NCBI GenBank assembly: GCA_023055425.1
Contig: JALGPY010000034.1
Span: forward strand, 2,670,584-2,734,583
Length of the DNA stretch: 64,000 nt
From: Linanthus parryae
Lineage: Eukaryota; Streptophyta; Magnoliopsida; Ericales; Polemoniaceae
Reading direction: 5' to 3'
Part shown: one piece after another, positions 37,044 to 48,171 of the stretch
Layout: every line of letters starts with the position of its first letter
How positions within the stretch are numbered: the first letter of the stretch is position 1
Notes under the pieces: model-generated
Databases searched by the model: none
What the model was told of the DNA's origin: nothing
The model's input: the letters and a program-made list of their open reading frames with translations, nothing else
Program-made: the position numbers and the translations under genes

Positions 37044-38499
37044 AATCGCCTCCTTCAGAGAAAACGAAGAAGAGAGGGTTCAAAATGGTTCGATTCCTAA
37101 TTTCCTCATACTTTTTCAATCGAAATTGGCCTCTCAGGTTTGACGAAAAGATACTTTTACCCCTCCACTTTGGGTAATGACACTGTCTTTGTGAAAGAGT
37201 CATTTTCCAAACTGAAAGGGGTAAATCTGTCTTTGTGTCAAACCTTAGGGAATGAAAAAAGTGACTTTTACCCAAATTGAAGGCGAGAGAACTGTTTTTT
37301 TTCCTTCTGTTTAGTGCGCAAGGCCTTCTTTGACAGTCATTGTGGAGTTTGGCTGGCTCATTTCCTACAAGGCGAGGCCCATTAATTAATTTTAGTGTGA
37401 CTGTGTGCGTTTTTTTTTTTTTTTTTTGGGGGGGGGGGGGGGGGGTGCGGGGGAGGGTGGGGGTTGTTTTTAAATCAAAATAAAATTTAGTGTTTCGTTT
37501 CAGTAGATCATTATTTAGATTATCTTAAAATCGGAACTTCGGTTGAAATGGGGTTTCGATTGTATGAAATTCAGAATAAGTTCCTAAAAATTACAAAATT
37601 ACATACTTGGATGCAGATTTTTTTTATCCTTCCGTTCTCTCTCTCTCTCTCAAACAAATCCATTCCTCAATTTCAGAATTTGTTTCACGTAGAAGTTAAA
37701 ATTCTGAATATAGGCAATGTGTGTATTTGGTTCAATAGTAAATTGTTGACAATGTGTTTCTATTTATTTTCCTTCTTTGTGTGTGTATATGTGTATTCGG
37801 AGTTTAAAGAGAAGTCGAGTAAATTATATCAATACATACATACTTTTTTCCGAAGTCTCATGAAGTTAGAAACAAACGGACAAAACTACAAATTTAATTA
37901 AACCGACTAACTACTCCGAATTTAGCTAGAACACGTATTGATAATGTTTGGATGTGCTTGGATGGGTTAAACATCTTCCTAACGTGGGCTTGAAGAGTCT
38001 TCCGCAGCCTAAACACAACTCGGGCTTTGCCAAGGCCTCTTACTCGCCAAAGTTGCAACCCTACTATCCCACAATGCTAGTTGGTCAGACCAACCTACCA
38101 CTTCCTCTACATACACCTCTGTTTCGCCTGAAACTTCTCAGTCGACTTTTTCCGTCCGTAATCATTCCACTTTGACTTGGTGATTTGAATAGTAAAAGGA
38201 CCAACTTTTTGGTATTTTTTTTGTGGTGCTGTAGAATAAACTTTACTCTACAACGTCATGAACAAATTATCAAGTTCTTGCATCGTTTTACTAATCAAGT
38301 GACCTCGGCAAATTGACCCCGTGAATAGTGGAAAAGTGTACTGCAAAAGTTTCAAGTACACACAGACACTGTTACAAGATCAAACTAGTTCTACTACAAA
38401 AACAAACTAGATTTTCTCTCAAAACACTTGGATCTTTAGACAGAGCGAGGCAAGAGCTTGCGGGATTAATAGCTTCTAAGCTTATCTCCAGCTATTTCC
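37044..38499. other. Upstream region of F-box gene 2
   Basis: The first ~50 bases match the F-box 1 upstream region. 37930-38499 is paralogous to 45575-46130 (CTTCCTCTACATACA; TTAATAGCTTCTAAGCTTA). No gene is recognised. Confidence 0.6.
37410..37445. repeat. T18-G18 homopolymer pair
   Basis: Eighteen T are followed directly by eighteen G, then a G-rich tail (GCGGGGGAGGGTGGGGG). It could be an assembly or sequencing artefact. Confidence 0.95.
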
Positions 38500-40533
38500 T
38501 GTAAAATGATAACGTGAAACAATTTTAGTAGGAAGTAACAGAAAAAATGAAACCGGAATAATAAATAGTTGAGCAACAATGGTTCAGAACCAGAGCCTTC
38601 GTAACGTAAACGAACATTTAACTGATGCATTCTCAATTGATAGGGGCTTTGCTTTCTGCTACATGAGCAAACTACAATTTGGGAATGTACTTCGGTTCCC
38701 ACTCCTTACTCCCCAATGCCAGAGCCCAAATCTTTAGGTCTCTCCTAACCAACACACCTAGTATCAAAATTGTTATTTTTTTTCTTTCATCTTCAAGTTT
38801 CATATCTTTCTACCATAGTTTTCGTACATGATCAACAGTTTCCTAATATGCTTCAATTTTTCAAATAGGTATACCCAAGAATATGCATAACTGCTATAGT
38901 TCCAACAGTTTGGCAGGATTTATATACATGAATACACAATATATATCATAAGATATAATATGATAGACAGACAGTAAGTACAAATCTATAGACATCTATA
39001 AACAAACAAATGTGTCTGAATGTTAAATCTGATGACACAATGAACTTGAGTTCAATATGTATTCGCTTACCACCACTTATCCTGTTTTTTACGCTTCTAA
39101 AGCAGAATATTTGGTCAAATTAATTTTAGGTGAGAGTCAAATGTGACCAGAATTTCACTGTATGTTAAGTTAAAGTTATAATTCGTAGTCCTGCTTTCAT
39201 CACTTATTTGGTTATTCTATACCATACTTTTGCACAATTTCAAGAATACACGGATCCTTAAAATGGGCCATAAACAGATATCGAAAATGGCCATGAATAC
39301 CTGAGTTATCAATCTTGCTTAGATTACATTACCCAGGCTCCAACCAACTGAGAGTGGAAAATGAAACCCTTTGACAGCTTCATTTGGAAAGAAGTGAAAA
39401 TCTTAGGGATAGTCCAATTAATTACTTCTATCCAACATATAATTTCAAGAAAACTATGTCACTTTAGATCTTAAGATATAACTGATCCACTGAGTAAAGG
39501 TTACATATTCATAATATTTAGGTGCCAGAGGGATTCCAAGCCAAATAGCCCAAGCAAAGGGACAATGGAGAAACAGGCGATTAACATTTTCTTCCTCAAA
39601 ATTACACAGATGGCAAGCACTATCTGGAAACATTTTTTTTCTGAAATGAAGATTAAATTTATTAGCAACTTTATTATGACAGAGATGCCACCAGAGGATT
39701 TTTATGATGATAGGACGTTTTAGCCTCCACAAGTTTGGGCCAAAGACATGTTGCTGGAAAAACATATTGAGATGCAGCACTGGGACAAATCACAGAGATA
39801 ATCTCCCAATCTCACACTGTAATGGATATCAACAGTAAGAGGCGAGCTCAAAGTAATGTCGCGAGGAGATATTATTGCGATCTTTGCATTTTGGTTAGCC
39901 ATCCACGAAGGAAAAAATTTAACTAGCAATTCTAAATTAAACAAGTAGGATTCTTGCAAAGTTGGCTTAAATTCACTATCCGGAGTAATCTCAGCAGTTC
40001 AAAGTTCCCAGAGTAAACAAGCTGATGGAACACCAGGTTATACTGAGCAAACATGAATTCCTTTCCCAGATAGTCCAAAATATAGTTCCCATCCCACTAA
40101 GGAAATTGGAGTTAACGTGCTATTGAAAAGTAACCATCCTTTAAACCGTTCTTGTGTGGAGATGGGGATGAAAACTAGAGTTTTCCTGCATAGTCACTTT
40201 GAAGAAATATAGTAGGAGCAGAACACGCAGGGAAAAGTGGAAGGGAGATGCATGTCTTTTTAACCAAAAGTCAATTGTTGGGAGAGAGTTTGCAAGAATT
40301 TCCCTTAGAAAGGATTTTTATTTTGGGGAACTTAAGCTTTGCAAGAGTTTCCAAGGAAAAGAAGATCAACTTGGATCCAGGAAAAGCCACTAAGCTGAGA
40401 GGTTTCGAGCCAATCAATCAAGTGAAACCAGGGAGTATGCAGATTTAGCTGAGAAAGATCCATAATCTAAACTACTAGTATTTAGCAAATCCCCCCTTCA
40501 ATCTTACCCTACAGACCCCTTAGTAACAATTTT
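38500..40533. repeat. Host repeat block, copy 3 (no LTR insertion)
   Basis: It matches 1720-2729 plus 4636-5480 closely and 63115-64000 more loosely. It preserves the pre-insertion state of two retroelement sites: CAAAATTGTT at 38766 (copia A site) and GAGGAGATATTATTGCG at 39862 (1.9-kb LTR element site). It ends abruptly in copia RNase H sequence at about 40534. Confidence 0.88.
39454..39780 (-). pseudogene. LINE-type zf-RVT fragment, longer copy
   Basis: The frame includes RPIIIKILWWHLCHNKVANK followed by CHLCNFEEENVNRLFLHCPF and AWAIWLGIPLAPKYY, matching the reverse-transcriptase-linked zinc-binding region of plant LINEs. It is about 108 codons, with no RT or RNase H attached. It is the undeleted version of the copy at 2398-2649. 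Confidence 0.78.
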
Positions 40534-40539
40534 CTTCCT

Positions 40540-40920
40540 AGCAAGGGACAGTTGCTGATTCTACAACAGAAGCTGAGTACATTGCTACTGCAGAAGCAGA
40601 AAAAGAGGCAGCTTGGATAAAGAAGTTTATCACTGAGTTCGGTGTGGTCCCTAGCATTGTGGATCCCATAGTGTTGTACTGTGACAACTCCGGGGCGATC
40701 GCACAAGCTAAGGAACCAAGATCACACCAAAAATCAAAGCATGTACTTAGGACATTCCATCTTATTCGTGATATGATCGATCGAGGAGATGTGAATATGT
40801 GCAAGATTCCAACGTATGACAATCTTTCAGATCCACTTACGAAACCTCTTGCGCAGAGAAAGCATGATGGGCACGCCAAATCTATAGGCATACGAGATGC
40901 ACCAGATTGGCTCCAGTGCA
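40540..40920 (+). pseudogene. Copia RNase H tail
   Basis: The frame reads ADSTTEAEYIA, then YCDNSGAIAQAKEPRSHQKS, then DPLTKPLAQRK. It starts mid-domain at the host junction, so it is a fragment. It runs into the LTR after the purine tract AAGTGGGAGAC. Confidence 0.85.
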
Positions 40921-40930
40921 AGTGGGAGAC

Positions 40931-41723
40931 TGTTGGAATAGGTGCCCTAGAGGCAATCTAATATTTAGTATGATAAATGTTTTTGGCTAGAATATTCATT
41001 TATTATATATTGTGATATTTAATATATGAAGTCCTTAGATACAATGTGTTGTTTATCTTAAATATCCGTAGTCGATTATATTGATTAATATGACAATCAA
41101 ATATAGACTAGAATGTGTTTAAATTGATATGGAGATATCAAGTCTAACACATGGGTATGCATTATGAGTAACGACATACTGGATTGACCTACAACGAGAA
41201 GGATACATTAGATTATGTTAAAGTCACAGTCGCTTCTCGTAGTGTGACTATTTATGTCTCGTGTCCCAGGATCGAGGAACTATGGATTGGATAAACGAGT
41301 TTACATAGCATATCCGAGTGTGACTATTTATGTCTCGTGTCCAATCCGGGTATGGAGACAAAGGGATAGTGCAATATATGATATTGGGCACAAAAGGTTT
41401 GTCGGGATCACTGACTTAATTCTATTAGTTGGGTGCATGGATGTGTTGCTAGACACCCGCCATGTTAGTAATAAGTTACTACCAACTAAGTAGAAACCTA
41501 TGGGGTCACACGTCAAATAGAGTAGAACTAGATTTCGGATTAATTAATACGATTAATTAATTAGAAGGATCACTTTGCAACACCTTGCAAACTTAGTAGG
41601 ACTAATATACAAGGAAGGGACTAATCCAAGTTCATGTAGAACTAGGAGGGACCTTTATGTAGTTAACAAGGCGTTGTTGGACTATATAAAGGAGAATCTA
41701 GCTTCCTTCCCACTAAGGAGTTG
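40931..41723 (+). repeat. Copia LTR B, truncated
   Basis: It begins TGTTGGAATAGG. It lacks ~300 bp around 41240-41290 compared with LTR C, where CTATTTATGTCTCGTGTCC is repeated. It stops after CTTCCTTCCCACTA, just past its TATA region (CTATATAAAG near 41676), then joins pol through ~24 bp of filler. Confidence 0.8.
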
Positions 41724-41747
41724 TAGCTAACAAGGAGATGTTGGACT

Positions 41748-43863
41748 ATGATGTCTCAAACAGATCTTCCGATATCATTTTGGGGACATGCTCTAATGAC
41801 GACAACTTTTACCATTAACCGTGTTCCGTCCAAATCAGTCATGAAGACACCATATGAGATATGGACTGGGAAGTGTCCCATAGTGTCGTTTATGAGGATT
41901 TTGGGCTGCGATGTCTATGTAAAGCGTTTACAAACAGAGAAGCTCGGGCCCAAAGCGGATAAGTGTAAATTTGTGGGATATCCTAAGGAAACTAAAGGAT
42001 ATTATTTCTACAATCTCACCGAGAACAAAGTGTTTGTTGCTCGGTCTGACGTGTTTCTAGAAAGAGAGTTTGTCTCTAACGAAGCAAGTGGAAGGGCTGT
42101 AGAACTTGAAGAGATTCAAGAACCACAAATCACTGAACCGATGATGGAACATGAACAGGAACCGCAAACAGTTGTGGAAGAGCCTGTTCAGGTAACACAG
42201 GAAATTCGTAGGTCAGGTAGAGTGCGTCATGAGCCAGAGAGGTACGGACTTCTCGTGACCGAGCCCGATGACGTACCACTCATGGATGATGAGCCTGCAA
42301 CCTACGGGGAAGCCATAAAAGGCCCAAACTCCAAGAAATGGCTAGAAGCCATGAGATCCGAAATGGATTCCATGTATACCAACAAAGTATGTACTTTTGG
42401 TGGAACCACCCGAAAGGGCTCGGCGCATAGGGTGCAAATGGGTCTTCAAGAAGAAGACCGACATGGATGGCAAGATAGTTGCCTATAAGGGGCGATTGGT
42501 TGCTAAAGGGTATAGACAGATTCATGGTATTGACTATGATGAGACCTTTTCACCAGTCGCCATGACTAAATCCATTCGAATCCTACTTGCTATTGCAGCA
42601 TACTACGACTACGAGATTTGGCAGATGGATGTCAAAATAGAGTTCCTTAATGCGAACCTCCTCGAGGATGTGTACATGACACACCGGAGGGTTTTGAGGA
42701 TCCAGAGAATGACAATAAAGTCTGTAAGCTGCAAAGGTTCGTTTATGGATTAAAGCAAGCTTCTAGGAGCTGGAATCGACGTTTTGATGACGCAGTCAAA
42801 GAGTTTGGCTTCATCAAGAACGAAGATGAGTCTTGTGTTTACAGGAAGGTTAGTGGGAGCTCTGTAGTATTTCTTGTCTTGTATGTGGATGACATACTAA
42901 TCATTGGCAACGACATTCCTACTTTGCAATTTGTTAAAGATTGTCTAGGAAAGTGTTTTGCAATGAAGGACTCAGGAGATGCAGCCTATATACTTGGTAT
43001 AAAGATCTATAGGGATAGATCTAGAAAGCTGCTCGGCCTAAGTCAAAGTACATGTATAGACAAAGTGTTGAAGAGGTTCAACATGTAAGATTCCAAGAAG
43101 GGATTCTTGCCCATGTCGCATGGAGTCACTCTTTCTAAGAATGACTGTCCCTCTAATGAGATTGAGAAGGACCGCATGAGTAGGATACCCTATGCTTCGT
43201 CCATAGGATCCATCATGTACGCCATGTTGTGTACTAGACCAGACGTATCATACGCGTTGAGTATGGTGAGCAGATATCAGTCTAATCTGGGTGAGAGTCA
43301 TTGGATTGCTGTCAAGAACATCCTAAAGTACTTGAGAAGAACTAAGGACGTCTTCTTGATATTTGGAGGTAAGGAAGATCTTAGTGTAATCGGTTACACT
43401 GATGCGAGCTTCCAAACCGACAAAGATGACTACAGATCGCAGTCTGGATACGTGTTTTGCCTGAATGGAGGAGCTGTGAGCTGGAAGAGTTCCAAGCAAG
43501 GGACAGTTGCTGATTCTACAACAGAAGCTGAGTATATTGCTGTTGTCGAAGCAGCAAAAGAGGCAGCTTGGATAAAGAAGTTTATCACTGAGCTCGGTGT
43601 GGTCCCTAGCATCGTGGATCCCATAGTGTTGTACTGTGACAACTCCGGGGCGATCGCACAAGCTAAGGAACCAAGATCACACCAGAAATCAAAGAATGTA
43701 CTTAGGACATTCCATCTTATTCGTGATATGATCGATCGAGGAGATTTGAAGATGTGCAACGGATGACAATCTTTCAGATCCACTTACGAAACCTCTTGTG
43801 CAGAGAAAGCATGATGGGCACGCCAAATCTATAGGCATACGAGATGTCCCAGATTGGCTCTAG
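41748..43863 (+). pseudogene. Copia pol: integrase C-terminus, RT, RNase H
   Basis: The integrase end (KSVMKTPYEIWTGKCP) is followed by RT (CKWVFKKKTDMDGKIVAYK, DETFSPVAM, YGLKQASRSW) with the catalytic YVDD in VLYVDDILIIG near 42880. RNase H follows (YTDASF, ADSTTEAEYIAV, YCDNSGAIAQAKEP). Breaks: a frame change near 42390-42410, another near 42680, TAA at 43086-43088 where related copies read through, and a small deletion near 43760. Confidence 0.88.
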
Positions 43864-43877
43864 TGCAAGTGGGAGAC

Positions 43878-45303
43878 TGTTGGAATAGGTTCCTTAGAGG
43901 CGATCTAATATTTAGTATGAACAGTGTTATTGGATAGAATATTCATTTATTATATATTGTGATATTTAATATAATGAAGTCCTTAGATACAATGTGTTGT
44001 TTATCTTAAATATCCCTAGTCGATTATATTGATTAATAGGACAATCATATATAGACTAGTATGTGTGTAGATTGATATGGAGATATCAAGTCTAACACAT
44101 GGGTATGCATTAGGAGTAATGGCATACTGGATTGACCCACAACGAGAAGGATACGTTAGATTATATTAAAGTCACAATTGCTTCTCGTAGTGCTAATATA
44201 ATTGCAGTCCTTAGACTTGAAGTCACTAGATACTCTAGTTGTGAAATATCGTGCTTTGATGTTATCAAACGTTAACCGTAACTGGGTAATCATAAAGATA
44301 GCTATTGGGCATGATAGGAAGCAAGCTTAGAGATCGTAGTGATGTAGAGAGGATTGGTCCCTCCTACATAATTGGAGCAAATATCCACGACCACTCGAGG
44401 GATGAGGCTTATTGAATGTCTGGCCAGACTCGGATAAATCAATATGGAGATTTTGATGTTATCTGCTTGAATAAGCGTATCCCAGGATCGAGGAACTATG
44501 CATTGGATATACGAGTGTGACTATTTATGTCTCGTGTCCAATCCGGATATGGAGACAAAGTGATAGTGCAATATGTGATATTGGGCACAAAAGCTTTGTC
44601 GGGATCACTGACATAATTCTATTAGTTGGGTGCATGGATGTGTTGGTAGACACCGCTCCATGTTAGTAATAAGTTACTACCAACTAAGTAGAAACCTATG
44701 GGGTCACACGTCAAGTAGAGTAGAACTAGATTTGGAATTAATTAATACGATTAATTAATTAAAAGGGTCACTTTGCAACACCTTGAAAACTTAGTAGGAC
44801 TAATATGCAAGGAAGGGACTAATCCAAGTTCATGTAGAACTAGGAGGGACCTTTATGAAGTTAACAAGGAGTTGTTGGACTATATTAAGGAGACTCTAGC
44901 TTCCTTCCCACTAATGTTATTAGACATAAAACAAGTGAGTGGGAGAGAAAGCAAGAGAGAGCTAGAACACAAGGGGCCGAGCACCCTTTGCTTCCGCCCC
45001 TTCCCATCGGCACAAAGAGAGGGCCGAAACCCTTCTCCCATTCCTTTGGTTGCTTGATTCCTTCTTCCCGCTTCCTCTGGTCCAAGCTAGCACCTGAGAA
45101 GGAAGAATCTAGGTCTCACCTCTAGACGTGGATCAACCGTAGAGACGAGGACAATATTCTTCGTGTGATCTCTCAAACCAAAAGGTACACATCTTCTATG
45201 TCCCTTATCATGTTATGATGTCTCTTCCTGTGATCCTTGGTGGGCTTTGAGTAGGAATTAAATTTTTGTTATTCCGCTGCGTTACCTACGTCAAAACCCA
45301 ACA
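43878..45303 (+). repeat. Copia LTR C (full length)
   Basis: The LTR runs from TGTTGGAATAGG to AAAACCCAACA, 1,426 bp, similar to copy A throughout. Its TATA box is mutated to CTATATTAAGG. Confidence 0.9.
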
Positions 45304-46179
45304 GTTTTTAGTGATCATTTTCTTCAAAACTGCGTGGGTTTTTGCCATCTTAAAATCGCAGGTCATCAATCAACGTGGGGGTGACAACACGGATCGAGAC
45401 GATGACGTTTAGCTTAAGTTAGATCACATAGTTTCTTGAAACATATTGATCTTGTAAACTTGTCTTCTCAAAGATTATTTTATTAGTTAAATTGTAATAA
45501 TCATAAACCTATTTTATTTTGGTTATCGATTGTCTCTTTAACCTTGAACCGAGATCCCGGACTGTTTCAGGTTGAACATGTAGCTAACATGGCTTGGACA
45601 GTCTTACGCAGCCTAGACACAACTTAGGCTTGGGGTAAGTCACAACTTGGGTGTCAAGGCATCCCACATGCCAGAGTTGCAGTCCTACTATTCCGGCAAT
45701 GCTTGCAGGTCCAACCATCCTGCAACTTCCTCTACATACATACATGTCTACAGTGAGGCAAAGGGAGTACTCCCGTTGAATATCGACAATTCAATTTTTA
45801 GAATTCGATGTGATTGCATATGTTCTATTTATTTTACAGACCCAAATGAAACCACACAAATACTAGTGGCAAACATGTTAATTCAGGTACAAATAAACAA
45901 AGTTATAGTAATAGATTCGAGTAAACTATAATACAAAAGTTTCAACAAAATACGTACATTGACACAAGCTCAAATTAGATTTCCTCTCGAAGACTTGGAT
46001 CTTGAGACAGAACGAGGCACGAGTTGGATGTCACAAAAGCAGATAACATGACTTAATAGCTTCTAAGCTTAAGCATATCTGCAAACTCCAACCATTTCCT
46101 ATAAAACAAATAACATGATTTAACAGTAATAGTGAGAAGTAACAAAAAAAATGAAACTGAAATAGGATATTACTTTTTA
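45304..46179. other. Host-like sequence with block similarity
   Basis: 45304-45570 is not recognised. 45575-46130 is paralogous to 37930-38560. No gene is seen. The last nine bases (TACTTTTTA) are the left target repeat of the Pack-MULE. Confidence 0.55.
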
Positions 46180-47758
46180 GGGTAAAAGAGAAAAACCACC
46201 CTCCATTTATGGGGAAAATACATTTTGCCCCTGGATTTATGGGAAAAATACCTTTTGCACCTCTGTCAGTGGATGGAGGGTGGACAGATACCACCCTTCT
46301 GTTACAATCCGTTAGTGGAGGGGTGAAAACTGACTTTTTGTGACCATTTTACCCTTATGAATTTTGGAAAAATACCACCTTTTTCAGTTTATTATAGTAA
46401 TCATTATGTTCTTGATGTTTTTGGTGTTCTTGAGCACCACCTCTCGTACCCCCAAATCACCACCACCACCACCACCAACACCAACAAAACAACAACCACA
46501 ACAACAACAATTTGAAATAGTACCAACCCAACCAACTCCTGTGAACAACCATCACCACCACAACCTACAGTATCAAATTCATCACCATCACCCCTTCATA
46601 CAATCAACCTCCTGCTCATTATCATCGTCCAACAACTAAACTGCCAATTCAACCCAACCTAACCTCCACTGCCACACAACCACCACCTGTTACTACTACC
46701 ACCAACACCTCCATTCACAGCCACCAGTAGAGAACCACTACATCACCATCACCTAAACCGACCTTAACTAGCCACCACCATCTTCTCCTAACCTCCAATA
46801 CACCCGGCCTGCAAACACCCCAAACAACCTGCCTCAACCTGCAAACACCCCAAACAACCTGCCTCAACCTGCAAACACTGCAAACTCCAAAACCGCCAAG
46901 TCCTCAGTTGAAGCTTCTTCAGTTTCTTGCAGCTCCTCCAAAGCCAATCGAAGTCGCAATCGCCGTCACGAATACCCGAGAAGCCGCAATCGCCGCCAAG
47001 TCCTCAGTTGAGGCTCTCCAATTGACTACGTTCTTGATTGCGGACACCGCTTTGACCCCGACTAAATTTCGAGACCGGAATGCCACGCACGGCCGTAGAG
47101 AGCGGTGTCGTTGCTGAAGCCTGAACCCCATTGGTCGGAGCCGGAAGTCAACCGGCCGTAGTTGACCAAAATCGAGGTATTCTCCATCGAAGACGAGTCG
47201 TAGGAGAGCGGATCTATCTGGATGAGCTCGATCGACGCAATCGCCGGCGAGTCCGTCGCGATGCTGTAGAAACACATCGGCGAATCCGTCGGAGACGAAC
47301 GTGAAGAGATTGGAATAGGCGCAGGAGCGGGCGATATCCACCGCCATGGCGACCTTCAGCTGAACACTAGGGTTCCCTTCACCGACATCTCGAAGTTCGG
47401 GGTGTGAGACTTGCCGTCGTAGTTGTCGTAGACGGTGAAGGTCCGTACATAGTAGCGACCGTTGGGGACGGGGACGATGTAGCAATTCTTTTTTCCGGCA
47501 GATTGGGAAGTAGCGGAGGGTCTTCTCTTGCAGGTTGTGGAAGCGGAGTGGGTGTCTAGGGTTAGGAAATGAGGGTAGAAGGGAAGGGGGTGGGTTTTAT
47601 AGTGAGGTCATTCGTCAATTTTTAGGGGTATTTTTGTCTTTTCACCCCTCTGTTAACCTCCGTTAGTCACCGTCCACTGACAGGGGTGCAAAAGGTATTT
47701 TTCCCATAAATCCAGGGCAAAATGTATTTCCCTCGAGGGTGGCTTTTGTCCTTTACCC
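46180..47758. mobile_element. Pack-MULE with captured receptor gene fragment
   Basis: Terminal inverted repeats of about 100 bp are strong, with shared stretches such as ATACATTTTGCCC and GGATTTATGGGAAAAATACC. The ends are GGGTAAA/TTTACCC. TACTTTTTA lies at 46171-46179 and 47759-47767, a perfect 9-bp target repeat. There is no transposase. The interior is Pro/His/Gln-codon-rich repeats (46440-46880) and a captured gene fragment on the minus strand. Confidence 0.9.
47060..47530 (-). pseudogene. Captured malectin-like receptor ectodomain fragment
   Basis: On the minus strand, three short frames read in order: CYIVPVPNGRYYVRTFTVYD and NYDGKSHTPNFEMSV, then AYSNLFTFVSDGFADV, then CFYSIATDSPAIASIELIQI with ILVNYGRLTSGSDQWGSGFS. 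This pattern resembles the malectin-like ectodomain of plant receptor-like proteins of the RLP4 type. A TGA at 47356-47358 replaces an expected Trp codon, and two frame changes follow, so it is not translatable as one domain. It lies wholly within the MULE termini, so it was copied from elsewhere. Confidence 0.7.
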
Positions 47759-47902
47759 TACTTTTTAAAAGAAACTGAAGCTTCCATTATACAAGTCCTA
47801 AAGGAGCATTACAAATCTGCAGAGAAGACTCCCTCAGACAATAACAAAGAATCTACCCAAAACGTGAGCTACAGAATTCCAACGCCTTGAAATAAACAAA
47901 AA

Positions 47903-47931
47903 CTAGACGGTACCCCGCGCCTTCGCGCGGG
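47903..47931 (-). terminator. Helitron 3' terminal hairpin and CTAG
   Basis: The perfect 7-bp stem CCCGCGC / GCGCGGG (47914-47920 with 47925-47931) has loop CTTC. It lies 7 bases from the terminal CTAG (47903-47906). Such hairpins mark the end of rolling-circle transfer in Helitrons. Confidence 0.93.
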
Positions 47932-48171
47932 CGACTTTGCAAAGTGGTATTACTGTGGTATATCAGTTAGTTCACACATAATATAAGATAATGTAGTTTG
48001 TTCCCGTGAAGTAGCAAAAAAAATATTTAATTATACACATGGTCTGGAGAATACAGTAATATGTGACGCCGTGGCTAACTTGAGACTACATATTGGCCCA
48101 CTTTTCGCCTATAGTCCTGAAGATGATACAGTCTTGAAGATGACACATCCGACTCGTGGAATTTGCCATTT

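Larger units (their letters stand above)
40534..45303 (+). mobile_element. Tandem, internally deleted copia array
   Basis: The order is RNase H tail (40540-40920), truncated LTR (40931-41723), truncated pol (41748-43863), full LTR (43878-45303). A second LTR lying between two pol segments is expected from unequal recombination between tandem elements. The 3' part of the middle LTR, all of gag and most of integrase are missing. The left junction with host sequence shows no LTR and no target repeat. It is the same family as the element at 1-1719. Confidence 0.85.

Noticed and set aside
46364..46639. Plus frame with hydrophobic start and Pro/His-rich tail, resembling a small secreted protein
   Set aside because: The reported start is TTG, the first in-frame ATG lies inside the hydrophobic part, and it sits in low-complexity Pack-MULE filler.
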